Below, piece after piece: positions 49,633 to 58,251 of a DNA stretch of 62,267 bases. A program made the translations under genes and the position numbers. The DNA is from an uncultured Bacteroidales bacterium (GTDB taxonomy: Bacteria > Bacteroidota > Bacteroidia > Bacteroidales > Muribaculaceae): positions 1 to 62,267 of the forward strand of contig UQVH01000018.1 of NCBI GenBank assembly GCA_900544535.1, read 5' to 3'. Below the pieces are notes generated by a model, which saw only the letters and a program-made list of their open reading frames with translations, was not told the DNA's origin and searched no databases. Numbering within the stretch: the first letter of the stretch is position 1; every line of letters begins with the position of its first letter.

Positions 49633-49749
49633 AACCCTCGAAGAGGGTTGATTTTCGGAACCCCAGGCTGAGCGAGTGCCCTCAGGGCCGAGCGGTGCCT
49701 GGGCCCATGCCATGCAGCACGTGTCCCTGCTTCGGAGAAGCTGGTTAAC
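49633..49749 (+). repeat. ~120-bp three-hairpin repeat, copy 2
   Basis: Hairpin AACCCTCGAAGAGGGTT, then GGAACCCCAGGCTGAGCGAG ... GAGCGGTGCCTGGG, then CTGCTTCGGAGAAGCTGGTT AAC. It is the plus-strand half of an inverted pair with copy 3. Confidence 0.7.
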
Positions 49750-49758
49750 GGTCAGGAT

Positions 49759-49888
49759 GTTAGCCAGCATCTCCGATGCAGGGGTTTGCGCGATCGGGAC
49801 TATCCCCAGGCACCGCTCGCTGCCTCCGCCGATGGCTCCAGCGCTCGCTCAGCCTGAGGTTCCGGGAACATAGCCTTTTCAAGGCTTT
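49759..49888 (-). repeat. ~120-bp three-hairpin repeat, copy 3
   Basis: On the minus strand: AGCCTTGAAAAGGCT, then GGAACCTCAGGCTGAGCGAG, then GCGAGCGGTGCCTGGGG, then CCTGCATCGGAGATGCTGGC TAAC. Copies 2 and 3 face each other tail to tail, 9 bp apart. Confidence 0.7.
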
Positions 49889-49932
49889 GCAACACCACCG
49901 CCCGGTCCAAACGTCATGCGTATCGTGACAGG

Positions 49933-49954
49933 CGGATGCTCCCCGGAGCATCCG
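49933..49954. other. Perfect 10-bp-stem palindrome
   Basis: CGGATGCTCC pairs with GGAGCATCCG around CC. It lies between the three-hairpin repeats and the LruC terminator. Confidence 0.5.
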
Positions 49955-49975
49955 ATTTCCAACATATGCACGGTA

Positions 49976-50018
49976 ATAAAAAACATCCGCCTAACCGGGG
50001 GAACGGGAGGCGGATGTT
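49976..50018 (-). terminator. Terminator of the LruC lipoprotein gene
   Basis: On the minus strand AACATCCGCC (50018-50009) pairs with GGCGGATGTT (49991-49982) and is followed by a T-rich run (TTTTTTATT). Confidence 0.8.
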
Positions 50019-50039
50019 GTAGGTGTGGGGAAATATCGG

Positions 50040-52307
50040 TTATTTGCGGGTGACTACGCGGGCGGCGTCCCAGTGTTCAGGGAGAGAATACCATTCGGTT
50101 GCTTCGCCATTGAGCCACGGCTGGAAGTAGTAGTAGACTTCGTGGATGCCCTGCTCTTCCTTGGGCCAGCACCAGTGGGTCTCAAGGCAGAGCATTTCGG
50201 GAGATACGACTACCTGATCCTGCTTGTCGAACGACGATGGCGGGGTTACTTTGTGGAAGTGCTTTTCATCATCGAGATTGGCTTCCTCAAATTTGCTGAT
50301 TGTCATCTGCATCTGGTTCAGGGTGTTGCCGGGGTTGACGAGGACATAGAAGCCTCCCATGCCCTTGACATCGTTTTCGGACCACTGGGGTTTGTTCTGA
50401 TATTTGTCGGTCAGCGACCATTCGCCTGCGACGGTGAATTTCAGAGGCTTACCGGTTGCAGTGGCAACGTCTTCCTTGACGTTGATCGGGGTGCGGTAGT
50501 AGCCGCCGAGCCAGCGGTGGAGCTCCGGACCTATGTTGTAGTGTCCGAGACCGAGGTTTTCGAGTGTTCCTTCGCTGTTTTCAACGGAGATGTCGCCGTT
50601 GAACATTACATAGATAGGCAGTGTACCGCCTGCGGCGAGGGGTTCGACTGTGATTTCAGTCTTGGTGGCTTTGTTGTCCTCACCGTCAACAATTGTGGTG
50701 GCGCTGACAGCAAACACTGCGTCGTTGAAGTCCCAGTCATATGTACCGGCCAAGTCCTCTGCGGCAATCAGCCACTGATAGACTTCGGGGTCGGGGTTGT
50801 CCTTGTCATCGACATCGGGAATTTCCTGCGGTTTGGCCGACGAGATGAAGAACATCATGTCGTTAAGGTCGTGGGTCTCACCATAATCCTCGAATCCGAG
50901 TACACGATATGAGATACCTGAAGGAGCATCATACATGTAGGTGGCGCCAAAAACATTCGAACCTCCCTTCACTTCATTATACTTAGCTTCGGAATAGAAA
51001 CGGCGATAACCGTCATCCTTAGGCATACCGTCGGCATCAAGAGGCACACGTACAATATCAACATTATCGATCGAAGGTTTTTTATCAACCGGATCACTAT
51101 TATACCATGCTCGAAGATACATGCCGAATTTTGTACCAGGCTCAATATGCACATGAATACCTCGTGACTTCCATGACTGAATCTCAAAACCCGGATGGCT
51201 CGACTGACTGTCACCGGGATAGATCCACTCATTTAAGCCACCCACAGATATATGTGTGATATTGACATGATTTGCATCCTTTGCTTCACATTCAATTCCG
51301 GATATAAAAACCTTGCTTTGATCAAAATTCGGATCATTGCATAAATAATCCAGATCAAATGCGTTTATAAAATGAGTTAGATCAAAATAATATTTAACAT
51401 GCTCTTTCTGTTTTACCATCCACCTTCTTTTAAATACACTCCAATCTTGCTCTTCAAAGTCCAAAAAACTGGTCAAGCCTCTAAGATTAAAAGCTTCAGG
51501 AGTTAATTCATTTTGACCGATTGCAGTTGCGGCATCCAACGGCTTTTCAGAATCTTTGAGGGGTATATTATTTTTTGCCTCAACATAATTTTCAGAACTT
51601 AAACCCTCTTTAAGATATAACAAATTGCCTTTCGTGCCGTCAACAGGAATAATTTTATTAGTATAGAACGGGATATACACCATTTCATTGGCTTCCTCGT
51701 CAATATAATAGATTCCTAAAGTATTAAAGCCATCCGTTTGCCAAAACACCGGATAAATAGTAAAATCTCCGTTAGCAATAAAACTGAAATTCTGAGTAAC
51801 TTTGCCAAGATTATCTTTATTTTCAGGAAGATAGTCTCTAAAAGCCATAACACCTTCATTGGTCAGGATGCGATAATCAGTACGTGAAATCTCGACAACT
51901 GCGTCTTTTTTCTCCCAGATGGCGCGGCCGGTTGAGTTGGCGCGGACTGTTCCTCCGAGAGGCGTTTTAATAAGCCGTCCGTCCATATCGACCAGCACCT
52001 CTTTGACTGAGGCGGGGACGTCGAATGTGATGGGGGTTGTGCCGGAGATTTTGCGGCCTTCGGCAAAGATGTATCGTTTGCCGTTGATGTCGGCGTAAAT
52101 TTTAACGTCGGTTGGGCGGGTGGTTACAACTGTTACTCCTGAGTGTGTCGCGGCGTTGAAATCTCGATCGGGGTCAATCACGCCGAATTTCTTGATGAAC
52201 TCACGCGCGTAGAGTTCACTCTTAGGTATAGTGATCTCGTCGGTAGTACATGCGGTGAGTATGGCGCCTGCAAGAGTGGCGCCTACCAATAAGTTACTTA
52301 AGCGCAT
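50040..52307 (-). CDS. LruC-domain (DUF4842) lipoprotein
   Basis: The 755-residue protein has a lipoprotein signal (MRLSNLLVGATLAGAILTAC). Beta-rich regions follow, and a C-terminal LruC/DUF4842 region carries the signatures RVLGFEDYGETHDLNDMMFF and AEDLAGTYDWDFNDAVFAVS. Such lipoproteins are common on the surface of gut Bacteroidales; ligands are mostly unknown. The middle of the gene (about 51340-51860) is visibly more AT-rich than its ends, which suggests mosaic origin. It is monocistronic with its own promoter and terminator. Confidence 0.82.
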   Translation of the reverse strand: MRLSNLLVGATLAGAILTACTTDEITIPKSELYAREFIKKFGVIDPDRDFNAATHSGVTVVTTRPTDVKIYADINGKRYIFAEGRKISGTTPITFDVPASVKEVLVDMDGRLIKTPLGGTVRANSTGRAIWEKKDAVVEISRTDYRILTNEGVMAFRDYLPENKDNLGKVTQNFSFIANGDFTIYPVFWQTDGFNTLGIYYIDEEANEMVYIPFYTNKIIPVDGTKGNLLYLKEGLSSENYVEAKNNIPLKDSEKPLDAATAIGQNELTPEAFNLRGLTSFLDFEEQDWSVFKRRWMVKQKEHVKYYFDLTHFINAFDLDYLCNDPNFDQSKVFISGIECEAKDANHVNITHISVGGLNEWIYPGDSQSSHPGFEIQSWKSRGIHVHIEPGTKFGMYLRAWYNSDPVDKKPSIDNVDIVRVPLDADGMPKDDGYRRFYSEAKYNEVKGGSNVFGATYMYDAPSGISYRVLGFEDYGETHDLNDMMFFISSAKPQEIPDVDDKDNPDPEVYQWLIAAEDLAGTYDWDFNDAVFAVSATTIVDGEDNKATKTEITVEPLAAGGTLPIYVMFNGDISVENSEGTLENLGLGHYNIGPELHRWLGGYYRTPINVKEDVATATGKPLKFTVAGEWSLTDKYQNKPQWSENDVKGMGGFYVLVNPGNTLNQMQMTISKFEEANLDDEKHFHKVTPPSSFDKQDQVVVSPEMLCLETHWCWPKEEQGIHEVYYYFQPWLNGEATEWYSLPEHWDAARVVTRK

Positions 52308-52394
52308 AGTGTGGTCTGTAAAGGTCTCAATTAAAAAATGTAGATAATGAGAAGAAGATAGTTAATAGTAAAGTTAAGCTATACAATTCGGCCA

Positions 52395-52425
52395 CAAATA
52401 TACGCAATTTATCAGGAGATTTCAA
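52395..52425 (-). promoter_or_regulatory. Promoter of the LruC gene
   Basis: TATATTTG (52402-52395) is preceded by TTG (52425-52423) with a 20-bp spacer. The leader is about 85 nt. Confidence 0.8.
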
Positions 52426-52690
52426 CGCGCGACAACATCGTTAGGAATTATTAACAGTTAAAAGGAAGATGTAGGGACGCAATTCAATCGCGTCCGCAGC
52501 AGGCAGGCGGGATCACAGGCACCGCGGACGCGCGATCGGGAGTGCCGAGGATAATTAGGTTTAATAAATGTTAAACCTATGGCGGCGGGAGATGACACGA
52601 GGAGTTTTTTAGTAACTTTACCACTTAATTGAGGATGGTACGGGCTGCCGGTTGCGGCGCCCGCCTCCGATCACATTATGCACAGACAAA
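52426..52690. other. Intergenic region between divergent genes
   Basis: It holds the GTAGGGACGC element at 52471, a G/C-rich stretch, and a weak -7 candidate (TAACTTTA, 52613-52620) for the pdxA operon. No gene is seen. The open frame from 52652 starts with TTG and is only an extension of pdxA. Confidence 0.5.
52471..52510 (+). repeat. GTAGGGACGC palindromic element
   Basis: GTAGGGACGCAATTCAATCG then CGTCCGCAGCAGGCAGGCGG. The core palindrome is slightly degraded compared with 24259-24300, but the GGCAGGC tail is kept. Confidence 0.65.
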
Positions 52691-53776
52691 ATGGAACAAG
52701 ATAGAAAAATCCGTGTCGGGATCACCCACGGCGACATCAATGGCATCGGTTATGAAGTGCTGCTCAAGGCTTTGGGCGACGTACGCATAGCCGAGCTATG
52801 CACTCCGGTGATCTACGGCTCGGCGAAAATAGCCAATTTCTACCGCAAGAGCATCGAGCTCCCCGATTTCAAGCTCTTCCAGATCGACAGCCCCGACAAG
52901 GCCGCCGAGGAACAGATCAACATCATCAACGTGGTCGGCGAGGACTGCAAAGTGGAGCCCGGACAGGCCACTCCGACAGCCGGACAGGCTGCCCTCGCAG
53001 CACTGGAACGCGCCACGACCGACCTGCGCGCCGGGCTGATCGACGTGCTCGTCACAGCCCCGATCAACAAGCAGACCATCCACAGCGACGCCTTCAACTT
53101 CCCCGGACATACGGAATATCTCCAGGAGCGAATCGGCGAAGGGCAGCGGGCCATGATGATCATGTGCGGCGGAAACCTGCGTGTGGCACTCGTGACTATC
53201 CATGACCCGATAGCAAAAGTGGCCGAGGGGATCACCACTAAGAGCGTCACAGAAAAGATCGTGGCCTTCAACCGTTCGCTTGTCGAAGATTTCGGCATCC
53301 ACGGTCCGCGCATCGCCGTGTTGGGCCTCAACCCCCACGCCGGCGACGCCGGAGTGATAGGCACCGAAGAGACCGAGATCATAGCCCCCGCCATAGCCGA
53401 GGCCACGAAGCGCAAGGTCCTTGCTTTCGGTCCCTACCCCGCCGACGGATTCTTCGGCAGCGGAGCCTACACGAAGTTTGACGGCGTCCTGGCGATGTAT
53501 CACGATCAGGGACTCATACCCTTCAAGCTGCTGGCGGCCGAAAACGGCGTGAACTTCACGGCGGGCCTCCCCTACGTGCGCACCTCTCCCGACCACGGCA
53601 CGGCCTACGACATTGCCGGACAGGGCAAAGCCGAGGAGCAGTCGATGCGCGAGGCCATCTATGCGGCCATTGACATCTGGCGCAACCGCCGCCGCGAGGC
53701 CGAGGCTACGGCCAACCCTCTGCGCAAACAGAATTTCGACAAGGGCAGCGACAAACTCCCCACCGACCGCGGATAA
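52691..53776 (+). CDS. pdxA: 4-hydroxythreonine-4-phosphate dehydrogenase
   Basis: From MEQDRKIRVGITHGDINGIG the enzyme has 361 residues. Family signatures are GITHGDINGIGYEVLLKAL, TAPINKQTIHSDAFNFPGHT (substrate and metal His), GLNPHAGDAGVIGTEE and DGVLAMYHDQGLIPFKLLA, plus TSPDHGTAYDIAG near the end. It makes the pyridoxine precursor 3-amino-1-hydroxyacetone phosphate in DXP-dependent vitamin B6 synthesis. It stands first in a tightly packed operon of lipid head-group genes, 27 bp before the nucleotidyltransferase. That link to lipid genes may be only transcriptional. Confidence 0.95.
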   Translation: MEQDRKIRVGITHGDINGIGYEVLLKALGDVRIAELCTPVIYGSAKIANFYRKSIELPDFKLFQIDSPDKAAEEQINIINVVGEDCKVEPGQATPTAGQAALAALERATTDLRAGLIDVLVTAPINKQTIHSDAFNFPGHTEYLQERIGEGQRAMMIMCGGNLRVALVTIHDPIAKVAEGITTKSVTEKIVAFNRSLVEDFGIHGPRIAVLGLNPHAGDAGVIGTEETEIIAPAIAEATKRKVLAFGPYPADGFFGSGAYTKFDGVLAMYHDQGLIPFKLLAAENGVNFTAGLPYVRTSPDHGTAYDIAGQGKAEEQSMREAIYAAIDIWRNRRREAEATANPLRKQNFDKGSDKLPTDRG

Positions 53777-53803
53777 GAGCCTGCCTCAAAAAAACAACGC
53801 AGC

Positions 53804-54532
53804 ATGGACTTCGCAATCATAGCCGCCGGACAGGGCTCACGCCTGAAAATGGAGGGTATGGATCTCCCCAAGCCTTTGGTGCGCCTCGGCGGCAAGCCGA
53901 TGATCGGGCGTCTGACCGAAGTGCTCTCCCGCGCGGGCGCGCGCGTCATATATATAATAGTCAATGAGGAGATGACCGAGGTGGCCGACTATCTGCGCTC
54001 GCTGCGGCCCGACGGCTGCGAGTTGCGCCTGACGGTCAAATCAACAGCCGGCTCGATGGAGAGTTTCAGAGAGCTCTCGAAGTCGATGGACCGCACGCGG
54101 CCTTTCTGCCTGCTGACGGTCGACACCGTCTTCCTGCCCGATGAGTTCCGACGCTTTATCGCCGAGTTCGAGGCCGATCCGGAAGCCGACGGCTATATGG
54201 CCGTGACCTCCTACGTGGCCGATGAGAAACCCCTCTATGTGGCCACCGATGCCGAGGGAGAAATCACGGGATTCCTTGACCGTCCGCTGCCCGACACGCA
54301 CTATGTCTCCGGCGGAATCTATGCCCTGCGTCCCGCGGCTTTCGGCCTCTTAGACGACTGCGCGGCTGCCGGAAAAACCCGTATGCGCGACTTCCAGCGC
54401 TCGCTGGTGGCAGCCGGACTGCGGCTCAAGGCGCGGCCCTTCTCGAAAATCATCGACGCCGACCATGCCGCTGACCTGCGCGAAGCCGAAACCTTCTTAA
54501 GTAACCAATCAACTCCCCGCGAGGGAGACTAA
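53804..54532 (+). CDS. Sugar/polyol-phosphate nucleotidyltransferase
   Basis: The 242-residue protein begins MDFAIIAAGQGSRLKMEGMD, the nucleotide-binding loop of the NTP_transferase superfamily, followed by LPKPLVRLGGKPMIGRL. An Asp pair for Mg is probably D119 in LLTVDTVFLP; YVSGGIYALRP fits the sugar-binding side. It would couple a phosphorylated alcohol or sugar to CTP, UTP or GTP. In front of two CDP-alcohol phosphotransferases a CTP-dependent role (making a CDP-alcohol) is attractive but unproven. No membrane segment. Confidence 0.8.
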   Translation: MDFAIIAAGQGSRLKMEGMDLPKPLVRLGGKPMIGRLTEVLSRAGARVIYIIVNEEMTEVADYLRSLRPDGCELRLTVKSTAGSMESFRELSKSMDRTRPFCLLTVDTVFLPDEFRRFIAEFEADPEADGYMAVTSYVADEKPLYVATDAEGEITGFLDRPLPDTHYVSGGIYALRPAAFGLLDDCAAAGKTRMRDFQRSLVAAGLRLKARPFSKIIDADHAADLREAETFLSNQSTPREGD

Positions 54533-54542
54533 TCACGATACA

Positions 54543-55409
54543 ATGGCTGACATAAAGATAGCCGGAATCATGAGAGCCGGCGCATATTCGCCCAACCACA
54601 TCGGCAACGACGCCGCCATTCTGAACCTCACGGCCGAACAGCTGCGCAAACGCGGCTGCGAGGTGAAAATTTACAGCGAGGAGCAGCTGATGGCCGGACA
54701 GGTGACCGAAGACATTGTCATCAGCATGTGTCGCCACCACCGCTCTTTCCCGATACTCCAGCAGATGGAAGACCGCGGCGCCCTGGTCATCAACTCAGGC
54801 TACGGCATCGAGAACTGCACCCGCGAACGCCTCACCCGCATACTCATCGGCAGCAACATCCCGACGCCCGACAGTCTGATAGTCAACACCAACGAGGTGG
54901 TCACCGAGCGCATGAAGCAGGCCGGAATGACAAAAGCCTGGATCAAGCGCGGCGATTTCCACACGATGCACAAGGAGGACGTCACCTACGTGCGCCATCC
55001 CGAAGAGGCCCAGGAGGTGGTGCAGGAATATTTCCTGCGCGGAATCAAGCGCGCTGTCATCAACCGCCACATCGAAGGGGAGCTGCTGAAATTCTACGGT
55101 GTCTACGGCACACCCTGGTTCCACTGCTTCTTCCATTACGGATCACGCGAGGCCCGCGGCACCGACGAGGGGAAGCCGAAGTTTGACCACGACAGGCTCA
55201 AGGAGGTTTGCAACCGCGCCGCCGAAGCCCTCGACATCAGGATCTACGGCGGCGACGCCATCATCCTCCCCGACGGCTCCTTCACCATCATCGATTTCAA
55301 CGACTGGCCGAGTTTCGCGCCATGCCGCGCCGAGGCTTCGGCTGTGATAGCCCGCGCGATCCTCTCGGAGATCAAAGAACATAACGCCCGAAAATCAAAC
55401 CGAAAATGA
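54543..55409 (+). CDS. ATP-grasp-type ligase
   Basis: The 288-residue protein has an N-terminal Rossmann-like pre-ATP-grasp part (IMRAGAYSPNHIGNDAAILN, LRKRGCEVKIYSE). The ATP-grasp core follows (WIKRGDFHTMHKEDVTYVRH, AVINRHIEGELLKFYGVYG). A metal-binding end is seen in IYGGDAIILPDGSFTIIDFN with conserved D and N. ATP-grasp enzymes make amide or thioester bonds by way of acyl-phosphates. I cannot assign a substrate. It overlaps pgpA by 4 nt and follows the nucleotidyltransferase by 10 bp. Confidence 0.75.
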   Translation: MADIKIAGIMRAGAYSPNHIGNDAAILNLTAEQLRKRGCEVKIYSEEQLMAGQVTEDIVISMCRHHRSFPILQQMEDRGALVINSGYGIENCTRERLTRILIGSNIPTPDSLIVNTNEVVTERMKQAGMTKAWIKRGDFHTMHKEDVTYVRHPEEAQEVVQEYFLRGIKRAVINRHIEGELLKFYGVYGTPWFHCFFHYGSREARGTDEGKPKFDHDRLKEVCNRAAEALDIRIYGGDAIILPDGSFTIIDFNDWPSFAPCRAEASAVIARAILSEIKEHNARKSNRK

Positions 55410-55921
55410 CTGAAAACTCCCGATTTCCCTTCCTGCCGCGCTTCATAGCGACTTCGTTCGGCGCCGGATACTGGCCCTACGGTCCGGGAACGGCCGGAGC
55501 CGTCGTCGGCCTGATTCTCTGGCTCCCCCTGAGCCTGACAGGGCATGTCACATGCACATTCCTGGCCACACTGGGCCTCATCGTTGTCTTCACCGCCCTC
55601 GGCATCTGGTCGGCCGGAATTGCCGAACGCTACTGGGGTCCCGACCCCTCGCGCGTTGTGATGGACGAGACCGTCGGCCAGTGGATAGCCATGCTGCCGC
55701 TCTCGGTGTTCGCCGCGCAGCCGTGTCCGCTCGCAAGCGGAGGGTTCTGGCTGTGGGCCGCGCTGTCGCTGCTGCTCTTCCGCTTCTTCGATATTGTCAA
55801 GCCATTAGGCGTCAGAAAAATGGAGGATCTGCCCGGAGGCACCGGGATAATGGCCGACGACATACTGGCCGGAATTTACAGCGCCGTTATCCTCGCCTTA
55901 GGCATGTATTTCTTCTCATAA
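55406..55921 (+). CDS. Phosphatidylglycerophosphatase A family
   Basis: The 171-residue membrane protein matches PgpA: FIATSFGAGYWPYGPGTAGA at the N-terminus, RVVMDETVGQWIAML, and FRFFDIVKPLGVRKMEDLPG. Four hydrophobic segments are visible. PgpA dephosphorylates phosphatidylglycerol-phosphate. In described Bacteroides inositol-lipid clusters a PgpA homologue instead dephosphorylates phosphatidylinositol-phosphate. Given the cluster, either activity is possible. Start overlaps the ATP-grasp stop (ATGA). Confidence 0.88.
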   Translation: MTENSRFPFLPRFIATSFGAGYWPYGPGTAGAVVGLILWLPLSLTGHVTCTFLATLGLIVVFTALGIWSAGIAERYWGPDPSRVVMDETVGQWIAMLPLSVFAAQPCPLASGGFWLWAALSLLLFRFFDIVKPLGVRKMEDLPGGTGIMADDILAGIYSAVILALGMYFFS

Positions 55922-55954
55922 CGCTACCAAACCAAACAAGCAATCAACCGACAC

Positions 55955-56512
55955 ATGGCAAAATACAGTGAGCTGAAAGATAAATTTCTCCACGGAGGAG
56001 GTCTGGTTTCGACCTTCCTGCGCTCGTCGGTCTCGTCGCAGGTAGCGTCGTGGATAGACCTGGGCACCAGTATGCTGCTCTACTCCTTCGTCTTCGTGGC
56101 TCTCGATCCGTTTTACCGCTCCAACCTCTCGGTGGCCATCGGAGCGATCGCCGGAGGGATAGTCAACTGCTGCATCAACTACCGCTTCACCTTCCACGCC
56201 GCCGGACAGAGCGTCAGAGCCGTCGGGGTCAAATATTTCCTCGTCTGGACCGGATCGCTGCTGCTCAACATGTACGGCACCACCGGACTGGCCACTCTCC
56301 TGAGCCACTGGCAGTGGCTGCTCGACCTCGGCTTCAGGCCCGACGGCATCTTCGCAGCATCGCGTCTGGCGGCGTCGCTCGCTGTCTCCTGGGGATGGAA
56401 CTTCGTGCTCCAGCGCAATTTCGTCTACCGCAAGACAGGCTTCGACCACTATGCGATACGCATAGTCAACCTTTTTGTCAAAAAAACATCAAAAATCGAA
56501 AACAATGGCTGA
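55955..56512 (+). CDS. GtrA-family membrane protein
   Basis: The 185-residue protein has four membrane spans and the GtrA pattern WIDLGTSMLLYSFVFVAL and VNCCINYRFTFHAAGQS, ending with SWGWNFVLQRNFVYRK. GtrA proteins are thought to flip or present lipid-linked sugars across the inner membrane. Its end overlaps the start of the CDP-alcohol phosphotransferase gene by 8 nt. It could move a lipid intermediate made in the operon. Confidence 0.85.
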   Translation: MAKYSELKDKFLHGGGLVSTFLRSSVSSQVASWIDLGTSMLLYSFVFVALDPFYRSNLSVAIGAIAGGIVNCCINYRFTFHAAGQSVRAVGVKYFLVWTGSLLLNMYGTTGLATLLSHWQWLLDLGFRPDGIFAASRLAASLAVSWGWNFVLQRNFVYRKTGFDHYAIRIVNLFVKKTSKIENNG

Positions 56513-57221
56513 AAACGAAATGACAATGACACAGAAATCATCGACATTCAAGCGTTTCCGCGATAGCCTCCAGCAAGGCATCTACTTCATTATCAATCCC
56601 TTCGTGCGCTTCCTCATCCGCATAGGCGTGACCCCGAACATGGTGACGACCATCGGTCTGCTCGGCAACATCGCCGCGGCGGCGATCTTCGTCTATGCGG
56701 GCTATACGGCAACTCCCGGCGTCGAGATGAACTACGCGCTCATGACCTGGGGCGGCGTGGTCATCATCCTCTTCTCGCTTTTCGACATGCTCGACGGCCA
56801 GGTGGCCCGCATCGGCAACATGACATCGACTTTCGGAGCTATGTATGACTCGGTGCTCGACCGCTACTGCGAACTCTTCACCCTCGGAGGTCTGAGCTAT
56901 TACCTGATCCAGACCGGCTACGTGATCGGCGCGCTGATCACCTTCGTGGCCCTCGTGGGTTCCATCATGGTCAGCTATGTACGCGCCCGCGCCGAAGGCC
57001 TCGGCCTCGAATGCAAGGTGGGCTTCATGCAGCGCCCCGAACGTGTGGTTGTCACCACCATCGGCGCCCTCGCCACAGGTATTACTGGCCAATGTGTAGA
57101 CCCGGCAAAATTCGACGCGGTCAGCATACTGATCGTGTGCATGGGAGTGATCGCCGTGTTCGCCAACATCACAGCCTTTGCCCGCATCAACCACTGCCGC
57201 CGCCTGCTTGCCAAAAAGTAA
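56505..57221 (+). CDS. CDP-alcohol phosphatidyltransferase
   Basis: I start at the ATG at 56505 (MAENEMTMTQKSSTF), which gives 238 residues. The active-site motif is intact: DMLDGQVARIGN, then G, AMYD and SVLD with canonical spacing (D..DG..AR........G...D...D). About six spans. It transfers a phospho-alcohol between CDP and a lipid or alcohol acceptor. In the B. thetaiotaomicron inositol-lipid cluster, as I recall, a similar enzyme at the same relative place makes phosphatidylinositol-phosphate. Confidence 0.88.
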   Translation: MAENEMTMTQKSSTFKRFRDSLQQGIYFIINPFVRFLIRIGVTPNMVTTIGLLGNIAAAAIFVYAGYTATPGVEMNYALMTWGGVVIILFSLFDMLDGQVARIGNMTSTFGAMYDSVLDRYCELFTLGGLSYYLIQTGYVIGALITFVALVGSIMVSYVRARAEGLGLECKVGFMQRPERVVVTTIGALATGITGQCVDPAKFDAVSILIVCMGVIAVFANITAFARINHCRRLLAKK

Positions 57222-57294
57222 GCGCACCCCACGATCAAACATCATCCTAAAACCATAACCGCGACCGCTCTCCGTCGCCACACCGATAGTCATC

Positions 57295-58251
57295 ATGACA
57301 GGAATTTCACTTCCGACACGTCGCGAGACGGCTGTCATCATACCTGTGGTGCTGCTCTGGCTCGCCGTGACAAGCCTCTGCGTGGGCTTCCGTCCGGAGC
57401 ACCTCTACATCGCGGGAACTCTGACCGTGCTGCTCTTCATCACGGCCACCTCGCGCCGCTTCGTAGTAGCGATGCTGCCGTTCGCTGTCTTCGCCATCTC
57501 CTACGACTGGATGAACATCGTCCCCAACTATGAGGTCAATCCGGTCGACATCCGCGATCTCTACGACTGCGAGAAAAACCTTTTCGGCATCGCTTCGGCT
57601 GCCGGAACGCTGACCCCCAACGAATTCTTCGCCGCCAACGGCTGCCGCTTCATGGACTTCATGTCCGGACTTTTCTACCTGTGCTGGGTCCCGGTGCCGA
57701 TACTCTTCGGCATCTGGCTCTATTTCAAGCGCCAGTATCCGGTCTATCTCCACTTCTCGCTGGTCTTCCTGCTGGTCAACTTCATCGGCTTCGGCATTTA
57801 CTACATCCATCCCGCTGCTCCGCCGTGGTATGTGGCTTCCCACGGCTTCGACTTCATCGTCGGCACTCCCGGAGAGGTGGCCGGACTCGGAAAATGGGAC
57901 GAGATGACGGGCCTGAGCGTCTTCCACTGGCTCTACTCGCGCAACGCCAACGTCTTCGCCGCCATGCCCTCGCTCCACGCGGCCTACATGCTGATCGCCT
58001 TCCTCTACTCGCTGCGCGCCCGCTGCTCCAACTGGCTGCGCGCACTCTTCGCCTTCATCTGCCTCGGCATCTGGTTCACGGCGGTCTATACCTCGCACCA
58101 CTATATCCTCGACGTGCTCGCCGGAATCGGCTGCACACTCCTCGGATACGGCCTGTTTGAATACGTACTGATGAAAATTCCGGCTTTCGCACGTTTCATG
58201 CGCGCCTATGCCGGCTACATAGCCTCACCATCTTCTCCTGACGGCAAATGA
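57295..58251 (+). CDS. PAP2-superfamily enzyme, inositol-phosphorylceramide-synthase (AUR1)-like
   Basis: The 318-residue protein has about eight spans. Its catalytic motifs are PSLHAAYMLIAFLY and TSHHYILDVLAG (His in each plus Asp), the versions typical of the AUR1/IPC-synthase branch rather than simple lipid phosphatases (PSGH and SR.....H...D). An upstream loop contains YYIHPAAPPWYV. AUR1-type enzymes transfer a phospho-head-group from a glycerophospholipid to ceramide. Bacteroidales make dihydroceramides, so such a reaction is plausible. It overlaps the next gene by 4 nt. Confidence 0.82.
   Translation: MTGISLPTRRETAVIIPVVLLWLAVTSLCVGFRPEHLYIAGTLTVLLFITATSRRFVVAMLPFAVFAISYDWMNIVPNYEVNPVDIRDLYDCEKNLFGIASAAGTLTPNEFFAANGCRFMDFMSGLFYLCWVPVPILFGIWLYFKRQYPVYLHFSLVFLLVNFIGFGIYYIHPAAPPWYVASHGFDFIVGTPGEVAGLGKWDEMTGLSVFHWLYSRNANVFAAMPSLHAAYMLIAFLYSLRARCSNWLRALFAFICLGIWFTAVYTSHHYILDVLAGIGCTLLGYGLFEYVLMKIPAFARFMRAYAGYIASPSSPDGK

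Noticed and set aside
49398..50039. CRISPR-like array in the repeat-rich gap
   Set aside because: The repeats are few, structured, in opposite orientation and not separated by regular spacers; no cas genes are present.
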